From: Paracoccus zhejiangensis
Lineage (GTDB): Bacteria > Pseudomonadota > Alphaproteobacteria > Rhodobacterales > Rhodobacteraceae
NCBI RefSeq assembly: GCF_002847445.1
Contig: NZ_CP025430.1
Location: 2,294,001-2,358,000, forward strand
Direction: 5' to 3'
Length of the DNA: 64,000 nucleotides
The notes below the pieces were generated by a model. That model was not told the DNA's origin and did not search any database. It saw only the letters and a list, made by a program, of their open reading frames with translations. The position numbers were made by a program, and so were the translations under genes. Positions 1 to 9,526 of the stretch are shown piece after piece. Positions within the stretch are counted from its first letter, which is position 1. The number at the start of each line of letters is the position of its first letter.

Positions 1-1706
1 ATCTTGTCGGTCGGGATGGACATGGTCTCGATGCGCGGGGCATGGGCCGAGAACTCGCGGCGACCTTCGGTCAGGGCATGGGCCATCTCGCCCAGGATGT
101 GCATCCGGCCGTCCTTGGCTTGCGCCAGGGCCTGCTCCATGATCGCCGGCGTGATGCCCGCAACCTTGATGTCCATCTGCAGCGAGGTGATGCCCTCGGC
201 GGTGCCGGCAACCTTGAAGTCCATGTCGCCCAGGTGATCTTCATCACCCAGGATGTCGGTCAGGACCGCGTATTTGCCGTCATCTTCCAGGATCAGGCCC
301 ATTGCCACGCCGGCAACCGGCGCCTTCAGCGGCACGCCCGCATCCATCATCGACAGCGAACCGCCGCAGACCGAAGCCATCGAGGACGAGCCGTTCGACT
401 CGGTGATCTCGCTGACAACGCGGATGGTATAGGGGAAGTCGGTCGCCGCCGGCAGAACCGCCTGCAGCGCACGCCAGGCCAGCTTGCCATGGCCGATCTC
501 GCGACGTCCGGGCGAACCCACGCGGCCAACCTCGCCGACCGAATAGGGCGGGAAGTTGTAGTGCAGCAGGAAGTTCGAGCGGAAATTGCCGTGCAGGGCG
601 TCGATGATCTGTTCGTCATCGCCGGTGCCCAGCGTGGTCACGACCAGCGCCTGAGTTTCACCGCGGGTGAACAGGGCCGAGCCGTGGGTGCGCGGCAGGA
701 AGCCAACCTCGGCGTCGATGCCGCGGACGGTCTTGGTGTCGCGACCGTCGATGCGGGCGCCACCCGAGATGATGTCACCGCGCAGGATCGCCGATTCCAG
801 CTTCTTCAGGGCCGAACCCAGATTGGCGTCGGCCAGCTCGTCCTCGTTAAGTCCGGCGACGATGGTTTCGCGCACGGCCTGAATGGCATCGCGACGCTCA
901 CCCTTGTCCTTGATGGCATAGGCGGCCCGCATGCCGGTCTCGCCCAGACCCTTCACCCGAGCATACAGCGCGCTGTAATCCGGCGCCTGATAGTCGAAAG
1001 GCTCTTTCGCGGCGTCTTCGGCGAAGTCGATGATCAGGTCGATGACCGGCTGCATCTGCTCGTGGCCGAACTTGACCGCGCCCAGCATCTCTTCCTCGGT
1101 CAGCTCATAGGCTTCCGATTCGACCATCATCACCGCGTCCTTGGTGCCGGCGACAACCAGATCGAGACGCTGCTCGGGGTTGTTGCGCAGCTGGTCCATG
1201 TCCTGAACTTCCGGGTTCAGAACATATTCGCCATTGGCGAAGCCGACGCGCGCCGCACCGATCGGACCCATGAAGGGCACGCCGGAAATGGTCAGCGCCG
1301 CCGAGGCCGCGATCATCGCCACGATATCCGGGTCATTGACCAGGTCGTGAGACAGCACGGTGCACATCACCAGGACTTCGTTCTTGAAGCCCTTGACAAA
1401 CAGCGGACGGCAGGGACGGTCGATCAGGCGGGCGGTCAGCGTTTCCTTTTCGGTCGGCCGCGCCTCGCGCTTGAAGAACCCGCCGGGCACCTTGCCGGCG
1501 GCATAGTATTTTTCCTGGTAGTGCACGGTCAGCGGGAAGAAATCCTGCCCCGGCTTGGGTTCCTTGGCGAAGGTCACGTTGGCCATGACGCTGGTCTCGC
1601 CCAGGGTGGCGATGACGCTGCCGTCGGCCTGACGCGCAACCTTGCCCGTCTCCAGCGTGAGCGTTTCCTGGCCCCACTGGATCGATTTTTTCACTTCATC
1701 AAACAT
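1..1706 (-). CDS. pnp: Polyribonucleotide nucleotidyltransferase (PNPase), 3' end cut by window
   Basis: PNPase degrades RNA phosphorolytically from the 3' end and works in degradosome-like complexes in the cytoplasm. The translation from ATG at 1706 begins [20 protein letters not shown], typical of the first RNase PH domain. The second RNase PH domain follows, with [12 protein letters not shown] and the conserved [18 protein letters not shown] region. About 568 codons are present. The sequence stops at SIPTDK, just before the expected KH and S1 domains, so the gene runs off the left edge of the window. AGAGG lies a few bases upstream of the ATG. Many proteobacteria have rpsO directly upstream; here it is absent and a low-GC gene lies next door. 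Confidence 0.97.
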   Translation of the reverse strand, partial: MFDEVKKSIQWGQETLTLETGKVARQADGSVIATLGETSVMANVTFAKEPKPGQDFFPLTVHYQEKYYAAGKVPGGFFKREARPTEKETLTARLIDRPCRPLFVKGFKNEVLVMCTVLSHDLVNDPDIVAMIAASAALTISGVPFMGPIGAARVGFANGEYVLNPEVQDMDQLRNNPEQRLDLVVAGTKDAVMMVESEAYELTEEEMLGAVKFGHEQMQPVIDLIIDFAEDAAKEPFDYQAPDYSALYARVKGLGETGMRAAYAIKDKGERRDAIQAVRETIVAGLNEDELADANLGSALKKLESAILRGDIISGGARIDGRDTKTVRGIDAEVGFLPRTHGSALFTRGETQALVVTTLGTGDDEQIIDALHGNFRSNFLLHYNFPPYSVGEVGRVGSPGRREIGHGKLAWRALQAVLPAATDFPYTIRVVSEITESNGSSSMASVCGGSLSMMDAGVPLKAPVAGVAMGLILEDDGKYAVLTDILGDEDHLGDMDFKVAGTAEGITSLQMDIKVAGITPAIMEQALAQAKDGRMHILGEMAHALTEGRREFSAHAPRIETMSIPTDK

Positions 1707-1737
1707 CTTGTTTCCTCTAGGCGCGCACCAGCCCTCT

Positions 1738-1761
1738 GGCCGCGCCGTTCATATGGCGGCC
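1738..1761 (-). promoter_or_regulatory. Hairpin in the pnp leader
   Basis: GGCCGCGCC and GGCGGCC form an imperfect inverted repeat around an AT-containing loop, about 32 bases upstream of the pnp start codon in the putative 5' leader. In enterobacteria, pnp leaders carry stem-loops cut by RNase III for autoregulation. Equivalence here is only an inference from position. The pairing is short and could be fortuitous in GC-rich DNA. Confidence 0.25.
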
Positions 1762-1939
1762 CCATTGCCACCCTTCGCGCCCCGAATCCTTAAGCGTCGC
1801 CCCGGGGCCGGGCGCTACGTCACAGATTGGGGGCGTTTACAGGAAAAGCGGGGGTGTGGGAAGGGGGATCGGAGCATACACACCGGGCTACTTGTCCATT
1901 TGCCGAGATAATGTTCCGTTCAAATCTCGAAAATCTGCA

Positions 1940-2743
1940 CTACTCTTTCCACTTAGATAGCTGCTTCTTCATGTGGTCACTCGGTAGATCGCCAAGAAAA
2001 CGATCGAGTCGAACGGGGTCCGGTTCGTGCCGTATCGCGTCGACTAGAATATCCCATGTACCGACCTCTCCAGGGTCTTCAACTATCACAACTCCGACCC
2101 CGTATTTTTGGGCCATCTGCAATATCCGCTCACTCTCAATTGCACCTTCGAAACTGTCAGCCGAAGCCGCATATACAACATAGGAGCGGTGCGCCGCTTC
2201 ACGGTGCGCAATCGCTTCAAGAACTCCCATAATCGTTATGTTATTTGCGGGCTTTACTTCAAAAGTGACAACCTCCAGCCTCTTGGGAAGATAGACATAT
2301 CGACGAATACCTACTGCTGTTATGTCTGGTCGAGTGTAGGTCCCGCCAGTCTCCTTAGAGCCACGAGAGTGAGTCTCCGCGACAACCGCTTCGTCGAGAC
2401 CAAATCTATTAATCCATCTACTCTCGATTGCTTCATACAGTGGCGCGTACAAATCGCGCTCAGTTACGGCTTCAAAATTTTTCTCCGCCGCCAGTGTTTC
2501 GTCGTCCGACTTAATCTCTATCTCCTCAGCAATTGCTTCGGAGATGCGGACCGTACCGCCGCGCCCCCTCCCAGCAGTAACTTTTCCGGTCTCAATTAGG
2601 TGACCTTGAACCTTCCAATAAAACTCTTCGTCCCAATTTAGGTTCGCTCGCAAACTTCCATTTCCGGAGCTTCCCCCTACGCTTCGAAGCGCGGCCAAGA
2701 ATTCATCCAACCGCTTCTTAGTCATGTTTTTGTTCTTAGCCAA
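1940..2743 (-). CDS. Winged-helix plus PD-(D/E)XK nuclease-like protein, accessory
   Basis: Not a family I can name. The 267-residue protein starts at TTG (2743), chosen because GGAG lies eight bases upstream; the in-frame ATG at 2725 has no good ribosome site. Residues 10-70 look like a winged helix, ending in the basic wing GRGRGGTVRI (59-68) seen in DNA-binding domains of restriction-type proteins. Residues 90-190 fit a PD-(D/E)XK nuclease core: ERDLYAPLYEAI (95-106), RPDITAV with Asp140, then a strand ending FEVK with Glu162 and Lys164, followed by a helix-strand. Base composition is clearly AT-richer than the flanks, with many AAA, TTT and ATA codons, suggesting horizontal transfer. No methyltransferase, helicase or toxin partner is adjacent. 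Nuclease activity is inferred from the motif only. Confidence 0.72.
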   Translation of the reverse strand: MAKNKNMTKKRLDEFLAALRSVGGSSGNGSLRANLNWDEEFYWKVQGHLIETGKVTAGRGRGGTVRISEAIAEEIEIKSDDETLAAEKNFEAVTERDLYAPLYEAIESRWINRFGLDEAVVAETHSRGSKETGGTYTRPDITAVGIRRYVYLPKRLEVVTFEVKPANNITIMGVLEAIAHREAAHRSYVVYAASADSFEGAIESERILQMAQKYGVGVVIVEDPGEVGTWDILVDAIRHEPDPVRLDRFLGDLPSDHMKKQLSKWKE

Positions 2744-2995
2744 ATTGGCGACTCCGACTTAGGACCATTTTTCAGGCAAGTTAGTGTTCGGCGCAGCCAG
2801 CTACAACCTACAATGCTTGTTGCCCTCCAAGCGCTGTGCTCCGTCTGCACAGGCTACGAGTTACGAATTCTCGCGTTCCTGCCTGACCCGGTGCCAGCAC
2901 GACCCTCTAAACAACAGCTCCGTGCGCAGCCGTTGTGAGACATGCAGATGCCAGCGCCTTTCGGCACGGACGCGCCTCAGTCAAAGGACCGTGGT
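2744..2995. other. Intergenic spacer, lower GC, no gene seen
   Basis: This is the spacer between the accessory nuclease-like gene and the end of ecm (both minus strand). It holds the GGAG ribosome site of the nuclease-like gene at its left edge. I see no convincing ORF, tRNA, direct repeat or insertion-sequence end, and no clear ecm terminator. Confidence 0.5.
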
Positions 2996-4969
2996 TCACG
3001 CCGCCGCTGCCCCCGGCTCTACCAGCGTCACGATATCCATCATGATGCTGTTCAGCTGGAAATCCTTCGGCGTATAGACCCGCGTGACGCCCATGCCCAA
3101 CAGCCGCCGCGCATCCTCGTCGGGGATGATGCCGCCAACGATCACCGGGACATGGCTCATCCCGGCGGCCCGCATCTGCTCCATCAGCTCCTCGATCAGC
3201 GGCAGATGGCTGCCCGAGAGGATCGAGAGGCCGACCACATGGGCCTCGTCCGCGCGCGCCCGCGCCACGATCTGCTCGGGGGTCAGGCGGATGCCCTCGT
3301 AGGTGATGTCCATGCCACAGTCGCGGGCGCGGAAGGCGATCTGCTCGGCGCCGTTGGAATGCCCATCGAGACCCGGCTTGCCCACCACGAATTTCAGCCG
3401 TCGCCCCAGCCGTGTGCTGACCGCGTTCACCGCCTCGCGAATGTCCTCCAGCCCCTCGGTCTTGTTCGAGGGCGCCGCCGACACGCCGGTCGGGCCGCGA
3501 TATTCGCCATGAACCTGCCGCATCACCCCGGCCCATTCGCCCGTGGTCACACCGGCTTTTGCTGCGGCAATGGAATGGGGCATGACATTCTCGCCGCTCG
3601 CCGCCGCCGCCCGCAGCGCCTCGAGCGCGGCCTTCACGGCCGCCTCGTCACGGCCATCGCGCCAGTCCCGAAGCCGCGCGATCTGCTCCTGCTCGACCGC
3701 CGGATCGACGACCATGATGCCGCCATCGCCCGCCGTCAGCGGCGAGGCCTCGCCCTGCTGCCAGCGGTTCACGCCGACCACCACGGTCTCGTTGGCCTCG
3801 ATCCGGTTCAGCCGCTCGGCATTGGCCTCGACCAGCCGCGACTTCATGTAGTCGATGGCGGCGATGGCCCCGCCCATGCCGTCCAGCGTCGCCAGTTCGG
3901 CGCGCGCGCCATCCTTCAGCGCCTCGACCTTGGCCGCGATCACCGGGTTGCCGTCGAAGAGATCGCCATATTCCAAGAGGTCAGTCTCATAGGCGACGAT
4001 CTGCTGCATTCTCAGCGACCATTGCTGATCCCACGGGCGCGGCAGGCCAAGCGCCTCGTTCCAGGCCGGCAGCTGCACGGCGCGGGCGCGGGCGTTCTTG
4101 GAGAGCGTGACGGCCAGCATTTCCAGGAGGATCCGGTAGACGTTGTTTTCCGGCTGCTGCTCGGTCAGTCCGAGGCTGTTCACCTGCACGCCATAGCGGA
4201 AGCGGCGGTATTTCTCTTCGGTGATGCCATAGCGGTCGCGGGTGATCTCGTCCCAAAGCTCGGTAAAGGCGCGCATCTTGCACATCTCGGTGACGAAGCG
4301 GATGCCCGCGTTCACGAAGAAGCTGATGCGACCCACCATCTCGGGGAAGCCCTCGGCCGGCACCTTGGCCTTCAGGTCGTCCAGCACCGCGATGCCGGTC
4401 GCCAGTGCATAGGCCAGTTCCTGCTCCGGCGTCGCCCCGGCCTCCTGCAGGTGATAGGAACAGACATTCATCGGGTTCCATTTCGGCAGGTGCTCGCGCG
4501 TATAGGCGGCCACGTCAGTGATCATCGCGAGGCTGGGCTTCGGGGGGCAGATATAGGTGCCGCGCGACAGGTATTCCTTGATCAGATCGTTCTGCACCGT
4601 CCCCTGTAACTGCGAGACATCGGCCCCCTGCTCCTCGGCCACGGCGATATAGAGCGACAAGAGCCAGGGTGCCGTCGCGTTGATCGTCATCGAAGTGTTC
4701 ATCTGCTCCAGCGGGATCTGGTCGAACAGGGCCCTCATGTCGCCCAGGTGGCTGATCGGCACGCCGACCTTGCCCACTTCGCCCCGCGCCAGAACGTGAT
4801 CGCTGTCATAGCCTGTCTGGGTGGGCAGGTCGAAGGCGACCGAAAGCCCGGTCTGCCCCTTGGCGAGGTTGCTGCGATAGAGCTCGTTCGACTTCGCGGC
4901 CGTCGAATGGCCGGCATAGGTGCGGAACAGCCAGGGTTTGTCCTTGGTCGGGCTCACGGTCTGGGTCAT
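2996..4969 (-). CDS. ecm: Ethylmalonyl-CoA mutase (MeaA-like, B12-dependent)
   Basis: Interconverts (2R)-ethylmalonyl-CoA and (2S)-methylsuccinyl-CoA in the ethylmalonyl-CoA pathway, using adenosylcobalamin. The 657-residue protein has the mutase catalytic barrel in the N-terminal two thirds (FRTYAGHSTAAKSNELYR near the start; AFDLPTQTGYDSDH). The C-terminal cobalamin domain shows the signature GKPGLDGHSNGA (DxHxxG with the B12-ligating His), then LSILSGSH and VGGIIP. Start chosen at ATG 4969 rather than ATG 4984 because AGGAG lies between them, seven bases before 4969. It is divergent from ccr, the preceding enzyme of the same pathway, which separates this call from methylmalonyl-CoA mutase; length and neighbourhood both support Ecm. 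Confidence 0.95.
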   Translation of the reverse strand: MTQTVSPTKDKPWLFRTYAGHSTAAKSNELYRSNLAKGQTGLSVAFDLPTQTGYDSDHVLARGEVGKVGVPISHLGDMRALFDQIPLEQMNTSMTINATAPWLLSLYIAVAEEQGADVSQLQGTVQNDLIKEYLSRGTYICPPKPSLAMITDVAAYTREHLPKWNPMNVCSYHLQEAGATPEQELAYALATGIAVLDDLKAKVPAEGFPEMVGRISFFVNAGIRFVTEMCKMRAFTELWDEITRDRYGITEEKYRRFRYGVQVNSLGLTEQQPENNVYRILLEMLAVTLSKNARARAVQLPAWNEALGLPRPWDQQWSLRMQQIVAYETDLLEYGDLFDGNPVIAAKVEALKDGARAELATLDGMGGAIAAIDYMKSRLVEANAERLNRIEANETVVVGVNRWQQGEASPLTAGDGGIMVVDPAVEQEQIARLRDWRDGRDEAAVKAALEALRAAAASGENVMPHSIAAAKAGVTTGEWAGVMRQVHGEYRGPTGVSAAPSNKTEGLEDIREAVNAVSTRLGRRLKFVVGKPGLDGHSNGAEQIAFRARDCGMDITYEGIRLTPEQIVARARADEAHVVGLSILSGSHLPLIEELMEQMRAAGMSHVPVIVGGIIPDEDARRLLGMGVTRVYTPKDFQLNSIMMDIVTLVEPGAAAA

Positions 4970-5502
4970 CGCCGGCTCCTGCATCGTCGTGAAACTTTGT
5001 TACTCGATGGAAGGGATATGCGAAACTTCCTGACCTTGTCAATTCGCTGCGCTGCGGCAATTCCCGGTTTCTGACGCCTTCGGCACGTTCTTTCTTCATG
5101 TCGCCAGCCGAAGCCCAGCTGCAGTTCCGTTACTTTGAATGATCGTGCAAGTCGTCAGAAGCAAGGACGACCGACCAGGATCTACGAACGCCTTCACCTC
5201 TGGACAGCAGCTCCTGCAGCCGGATCAAGTTAGAAGCACTGTGGAAACCTGCCAGCTGTCACGCTCTAGGTCGTGCTGCGTGTTGCCATCCACTAGCTGA
5301 GCGGGCGGTACAGCCTCACCCGCGTCTGACTCACCCAATGAACCCTTTGCACTCGCAGCACGAAACCGGGCGCAGCGCGCCATCGGACGCGACATAAAGT
5401 TACAAATTATACCTTCGGACTGTTGCATTGTTGCGTTTCACGTCTTACGAAGGCGTCAATGCCGCTGCGATTCTGCGCCGCAGCACGAGACAGGAGAGAA
5501 CC
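4970..5502. promoter_or_regulatory. Divergent ecm/ccr regulatory region
   Basis: 533 bases without a convincing gene separate the two divergent pathway genes. The region is less GC-rich than the flanks. It contains a direct repeat GAAACTT about 31 bases apart (near 4991 and 5022), close to the ecm start. Nearer ccr, TTTGCA occurs near 5346 and TGTTGCATTGTTGCG near 5420. ScfR-family regulators of acyl-CoA metabolism recognise TTTGCAAA-type sites, so these are candidate half-sites, but no perfect palindrome is present. AGGAG just before 5503 is the ccr ribosome site. Confidence 0.45.
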
Positions 5503-6795
5503 ATGGCCCTTGATGCCCCGACCCCGATCGCTGCCTATGAGGCCCCCGAGAAGGATCTTTACGACATCGGCGAGATGCCGCCCCTTGGCTATGTGCCGAA
5601 GCAGATGCATGCCTGGGCCATCCGGCGCGAGCGTCAGGGCGAGCCGGAACAGGCCATGCAGATGGAGGTGGTCGACGTGCCGACGCTGGACAGCAACGAG
5701 GTGCTGGTCCTGGTGATGGCGGCGGGCGTCAACTACAACGGCATCTGGGCGGGTCTGGGCAAGCCGATCAGCATGTTCGACGTGCACAAGCAGCCCTATC
5801 ACATCGCCGGCTCGGATGCCTCGGGCATCGTTTGGGCGGTGGGCGACAAGGTCAAGCGCTGGAAGGTCGGCGACGAGGTCGTCATCCATTGCAACCAGGA
5901 CGATGGCGACGACGAGGAATGCAACGGCGGCGACCCGATGTATTCGCCGACCCAGCGGATCTGGGGCTACGAGACGCCGGACGGGTCCTTCGCCCAGTTC
6001 ACCCGCGTCCAGTCGCAGCAGCTGATGCCCCGCCCGCGTCACCTGACCTGGGAAGAATCGGCCTGCTACACGCTGACGCTGGCGACCGCTTACCGGATGT
6101 TGTTCGGGCATGAACCGCACGAGCTGAAGCCGGGCATGAACGTGCTGGTCTGGGGGGCCTCTGGCGGCCTCGGCTCCTATGCCATCCAGCTGATCAATGC
6201 GGCTGGCGGCAATGCTATCGGTGTCATCTCGGAAGAGGACAAGCGCGACTTCGTCATGGGTCTTGGCGCCAAGGGCGTCATCAACCGCAAGGAGTTCAAG
6301 TGCTGGGGGCAATTGCCCACGGTGAACACGCCCGAATATAAGGAGTGGTTCACCGAGGCGCGCAAGTTCGGCGCTGCCATCTGGGCCATCACCGGCAAGG
6401 GCAACAACGTGGACATCGTCTTCGAGCATCCCGGCGAGGCGACCTTCCCAGTCTCGACGCTGGTCTGCAAGAAGGGCGGCATGGTCGTGATCTGCGCCGG
6501 CACCACGGGCTTCAACTGCACCTTCGACGTGCGGTACCTGTGGATGCACCAGAAGCGCATCCAGGGCAGCCACTTCGCCCATCTGAAGCAGGCTTCGGCG
6601 GCCAACAAGCTGATGCTAGAACGCCGGCTGGACCCCTGCATGTCCGAGGTCTTCCCCTGGGCCGAGATCCCGGCAGCGCATACGAAGATGTACAAGAACC
6701 AGCACAAGCCGGGGAACATGGCGGTTCTGGTTCAGGCCCCGATCACCGGGCTTCGGACCTTCGAGGACGCGCTCGAGGCTGGCCGCAATCGCTGA
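5503..6795 (+). CDS. ccr: Crotonyl-CoA carboxylase/reductase
   Basis: Reductive carboxylation of crotonyl-CoA to (2S)-ethylmalonyl-CoA with NADPH, the committed step of the ethylmalonyl-CoA pathway for acetyl-CoA assimilation. The 430-residue protein is a medium-chain dehydrogenase/reductase with GroES-like N-terminal domain (AAGVNYNGIWAGLGKP) and nucleotide-binding motif VWGASGGLGSYAIQL. The insert GDDEECNGGDPMYSPTQRIW and the segment HFAHLKQA are characteristic of Ccr rather than ordinary quinone reductases. Start ATG 5503 is preceded by AGGAGAGAACC. The gene is monocistronic and ends at a strong hairpin terminator. Confidence 0.96.
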   Translation: MALDAPTPIAAYEAPEKDLYDIGEMPPLGYVPKQMHAWAIRRERQGEPEQAMQMEVVDVPTLDSNEVLVLVMAAGVNYNGIWAGLGKPISMFDVHKQPYHIAGSDASGIVWAVGDKVKRWKVGDEVVIHCNQDDGDDEECNGGDPMYSPTQRIWGYETPDGSFAQFTRVQSQQLMPRPRHLTWEESACYTLTLATAYRMLFGHEPHELKPGMNVLVWGASGGLGSYAIQLINAAGGNAIGVISEEDKRDFVMGLGAKGVINRKEFKCWGQLPTVNTPEYKEWFTEARKFGAAIWAITGKGNNVDIVFEHPGEATFPVSTLVCKKGGMVVICAGTTGFNCTFDVRYLWMHQKRIQGSHFAHLKQASAANKLMLERRLDPCMSEVFPWAEIPAAHTKMYKNQHKPGNMAVLVQAPITGLRTFEDALEAGRNR

Positions 6796-6819
6796 TCCCG
6801 CTGAGCGGCCGGAATGAAG

Positions 6820-6849
6820 AACGGGCGGCCCCTCGGGACCGTCCGTTTT
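6820..6849 (+). terminator. Rho-independent terminator of ccr
   Basis: AACGGGCGGCCCC and GGGACCGTCCGTT form a 13-bp stem (two G-U pairs) with a two-base gap and a following TTTTC. It lies 24 bases after the ccr stop and before the convergent permease gene, so it may act for both. Confidence 0.8.
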
Positions 6850-6870
6850 CATGTGCTCGATGCGCCGGGT

Positions 6871-8139
6871 TCAGAACAGCCCGTAGAGGATCGCGCTGAT
6901 CGCGACGAGGCCGGCGGCGGTGACAAAGATGTTCGAGGCCTTCCCGCGATATTTCGCCAGCGCCGGCACCTTGTGGATCGCATACATCGGCATCAGGTAC
7001 AGGATCGCCGCGATGACCGGCCCGCCAAGCGTCTCGATCATGCCGAGGATGCTCGGGTTCAGGATCGCCACGCCCCAGGTGGTGAAGAAGATGAACCCGG
7101 CGATCAGCATGTAAAGCGTCCGGTCCGGCATGGCCGCGGAATCGCGGAAGACGTTGCCGCGCAGGATGCCATGCAGCCCCTCGCTGGCGCCCAGGTAATG
7201 GCCGAAAAAGGACGAGACGATGGCGACAAAGGCGACCAGCGGGCCGAAATAGCTGATGAACGGGCTTTCCATCACGTTGGCCAGGTAGGAGAGGATCGGC
7301 AGGTTCTGCGCCTTGGCCTCGACCAGCTGCCCCGGGCTCAGCGCCAGCACGCAGGAAAACACGAACAGCATCACGAAGCCCACCAGCATCATCGAGGTGC
7401 GGCGCAGGATCTGGTCGGATTTCTCGCTCGCGTCGCGGCCATAGTCGCGCTTCATCGCGCAGGCGAATTGCGAGATCGCCGGCGAATGGTTGAAGGCAAA
7501 GACCAGCACCGGCATGGTCAGCCAGATGGTCTTCAGTGACAGGCCGATGGGCGTCACCTCGCGCACCGAGGACAGGTTCCACTGCGGCACCAGGTAGAGC
7601 GACAGGAAGATCAGGATCGCCACCAGCGGATAGACCAGCCATTCGGTCACGATCAGCATGACCCGCTGGCCGGCCAGCATCACCCCCATCATCCCGGCGA
7701 TCAGAATGCCCGACAGCAGCCAGCGCGGCGGCGGGGCCATGCCCAACTGGTTCTCCATGAAGCTGCCGACGGTATTGGTGATGCCGACGCCATAGATCAG
7801 TACGATCGGATAGATGGCGAGGAAATAGAGCAGCGTGATCGCCCGTCCGGCACCGGGGCCGAAATACTGGGCGACGACCGTGGTGATGTCATTCTCCGGG
7901 TTTTCCGAGGAACAGACAAAGCGCGCCAGCGCCCGGTGCGACAGGTAGGTCATCGGCCCGATCAGCAGCGCCATGATGACCAAGGGCCAGAAGCCACCGA
8001 TCCCGGCATTGATCGGCAGGAACAGAATGCCGGCGCCGACGGCGGTGCCGAACAGGCTCAACATCCAGGTGGTGTCGTATTTCGTCCAGGCCAGGCGATC
8101 GGTCGCAGGTCCGGTCGCGCTCGGCGTAGCATTGCTCAT
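6871..8139 (-). CDS. SdaC/HAAAP-family amino-acid permease (serine/threonine type)
   Basis: Inner-membrane secondary transporter of the hydroxy- and aromatic-amino-acid permease family, likely importing serine or threonine with protons or sodium. The 422-residue protein has about eleven hydrophobic segments. The family hallmark [12 protein letters not shown] sits in the first membrane helix (residues 31-42), and [11 protein letters not shown] in the middle is typical of SdaC-like members. It stands alone, convergent with ccr. Substrate cannot be decided from sequence; a serine transporter is the default reading. Confidence 0.85.
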   Translation of the reverse strand: MSNATPSATGPATDRLAWTKYDTTWMLSLFGTAVGAGILFLPINAGIGGFWPLVIMALLIGPMTYLSHRALARFVCSSENPENDITTVVAQYFGPGAGRAITLLYFLAIYPIVLIYGVGITNTVGSFMENQLGMAPPPRWLLSGILIAGMMGVMLAGQRVMLIVTEWLVYPLVAILIFLSLYLVPQWNLSSVREVTPIGLSLKTIWLTMPVLVFAFNHSPAISQFACAMKRDYGRDASEKSDQILRRTSMMLVGFVMLFVFSCVLALSPGQLVEAKAQNLPILSYLANVMESPFISYFGPLVAFVAIVSSFFGHYLGASEGLHGILRGNVFRDSAAMPDRTLYMLIAGFIFFTTWGVAILNPSILGMIETLGGPVIAAILYLMPMYAIHKVPALAKYRGKASNIFVTAAGLVAISAILYGLF

Positions 8140-8273
8140 GGTCTATCCCCCTCGTTACATCTGCCCACGATACATCCAAAAAGTTGCGCAGCACGCATTT
8201 GATTCGCGCAGCCTCAACGTGGGGCCGCCCTGTGCCATGACTGGCGGGGGTGCGCCAGCCCGGACCGCCCGGA

Positions 8274-9143
8274 TCAGAACATCTCGCCCTGACGGGAAAA
8301 GCCGTCGCGTTCGATATCGCGCAGCGCCTTGAAGCGTTTGACCATGACGGCATGGCTGGAAAGCCCGTTGGTAAGCCGGATCAGCCATTCGCGGTGTTCG
8401 GCCTCGCATTGCGCGGCCCAGGCCTCGGGGTTCACGCCATCGGCCATCCACGGCCCGACGGCGAGCAGACGCACCGCAGCGGCATGGTTCGGGCAGACGG
8501 CCAGCGCCACCCGGTCGGCGGAATATTCCTGCGCCCGGGTGGTGGTGATGCCGGGCAGCAGCAGGAAATTCGGGACCACACCGATCACCAGCCGCCACAG
8601 CGAGACATGGCGCAGCTTGTGATGGGCCAGTTCATGCGCCAGCACGAACTCGACCACATCGGGCGCCATCGGCAGCAACAAGGCAATCTCGGCATGGATG
8701 ACGACATAGCGATAGCGCCGGTTGCATTCGAGCGCATAGGCATTCACCACGCCATTGCCATTGGTCAGGTACAGCCGGGGCGGGTTCGGCATGTCCAGCC
8801 GCTGCGCCAGATCCCGATAGAGCGCATGAAGCTCGGGGAATTGCGCAGGTCCCACAAGGATCGCATTGGCCCGCGCCCCGGCCGCCATGTAGAAGCGATA
8901 GGCATAGAAGATCAGCGGTGCCAGCGGCAGGAGGATGAGAAGCGAGGCGGTATCGACCAGCGCCGCCGCGTCCTCCTCGCCCAGTGCCGGGGTCAGGACC
9001 GTCTCGGCATCGACCATCAGCACCGTCAGCGCGCCGGTGAAGCCGATCAGCGTGATCAGCCCCGAAATCCAGATCATCGGCATTTCCCACCGATGGCGGA
9101 AGCGGCGGAAATCGGTTTCGGAGGGCGAGGGATGCGCGCACAT
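8274..9143 (-). CDS. Membrane-anchored M48-family zinc metalloprotease
   Basis: HtpX/Ste24-like peptidase. The 289-residue protein has two hydrophobic segments near residues 23-45 and 66-84 and the zinc motif HELAHH (170-175), with the third ligand probably Glu206 in EYSADR. Start at ATG 9143 is preceded by AGGTGG. Members of this clan degrade misfolded membrane or periplasmic proteins; the exact substrate is unknown. No stress-response partner is adjacent. Confidence 0.85.
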   Translation of the reverse strand: MCAHPSPSETDFRRFRHRWEMPMIWISGLITLIGFTGALTVLMVDAETVLTPALGEEDAAALVDTASLLILLPLAPLIFYAYRFYMAAGARANAILVGPAQFPELHALYRDLAQRLDMPNPPRLYLTNGNGVVNAYALECNRRYRYVVIHAEIALLLPMAPDVVEFVLAHELAHHKLRHVSLWRLVIGVVPNFLLLPGITTTRAQEYSADRVALAVCPNHAAAVRLLAVGPWMADGVNPEAWAAQCEAEHREWLIRLTNGLSSHAVMVKRFKALRDIERDGFSRQGEMF

Positions 9144-9199
9144 GGAACCACCTGAGAACAGACCAGCCCGCCCATCGCTAGGGCGGCGACCCGCGTCGG

Positions 9200-9406
9200 T
9201 CAAGTCTTGCGCTGGTCCTGCCCGGCCACGCGGCACTTCCATTCCCGCACCCGGTCCTTGGGATGCGCCTCGACCCATCGCGCCAACTCGTTCTGGCCCT
9301 GCAACATGCAGGTGAACAGCCCGTTCTGCTCTTCGAACAGCAGGCTGTGGGGCTGGCAGACATCCGGCGCATCGGCCAGACAGGTGATGAAGAACAGCTC
9401 GATCAT
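9200..9406 (-). CDS. Small four-cysteine protein of unknown function
   Basis: A 68-residue protein not assigned to a family. The ATG at 9406 has a good ribosome site (GGAGG seven bases upstream), which supports translation. It begins with a short hydrophobic stretch, MIELFFITCL, and has four cysteines (9, 17, 33, 58) that could form disulfides or bind metal. The C-terminus is basic. It lies divergent from the RecD-like helicase gene. Longer in-frame starts up to 9490 lack a ribosome site. Confidence 0.65.
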   Translation of the reverse strand: MIELFFITCLADAPDVCQPHSLLFEEQNGLFTCMLQGQNELARWVEAHPKDRVREWKCRVAGQDQRKT

Positions 9407-9526
9407 CGCGGCGCCTCCGCTGCGGGTTGGGTGGTCCCGCCCTTGCCCATGATACATGACACGCGCGCCGGCGTCGAAAAGTTGCAGCACTCTTCGCTTT
9501 CCCCTGCCGCCGGGCTATCAGGGGCC

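Noticed and set aside
42..1793. Long plus-strand open frame opposite pnp
   Set aside because: The minus frame encodes unmistakable PNPase. The opposite frame is the stop-poor shadow expected in high-GC DNA and has no recognisable domain.
1905..1935. GTTCAAATC resembling a tRNA T-loop
   Set aside because: The flanking five-base stems do not pair and no anticodon or acceptor arm can be built, so it is not a tRNA or an attachment-site fragment.
5225..5428. 67-codon minus-strand frame in the ecm/ccr spacer
   Set aside because: No ribosome site and no domain. It overlaps the expected ccr promoter.
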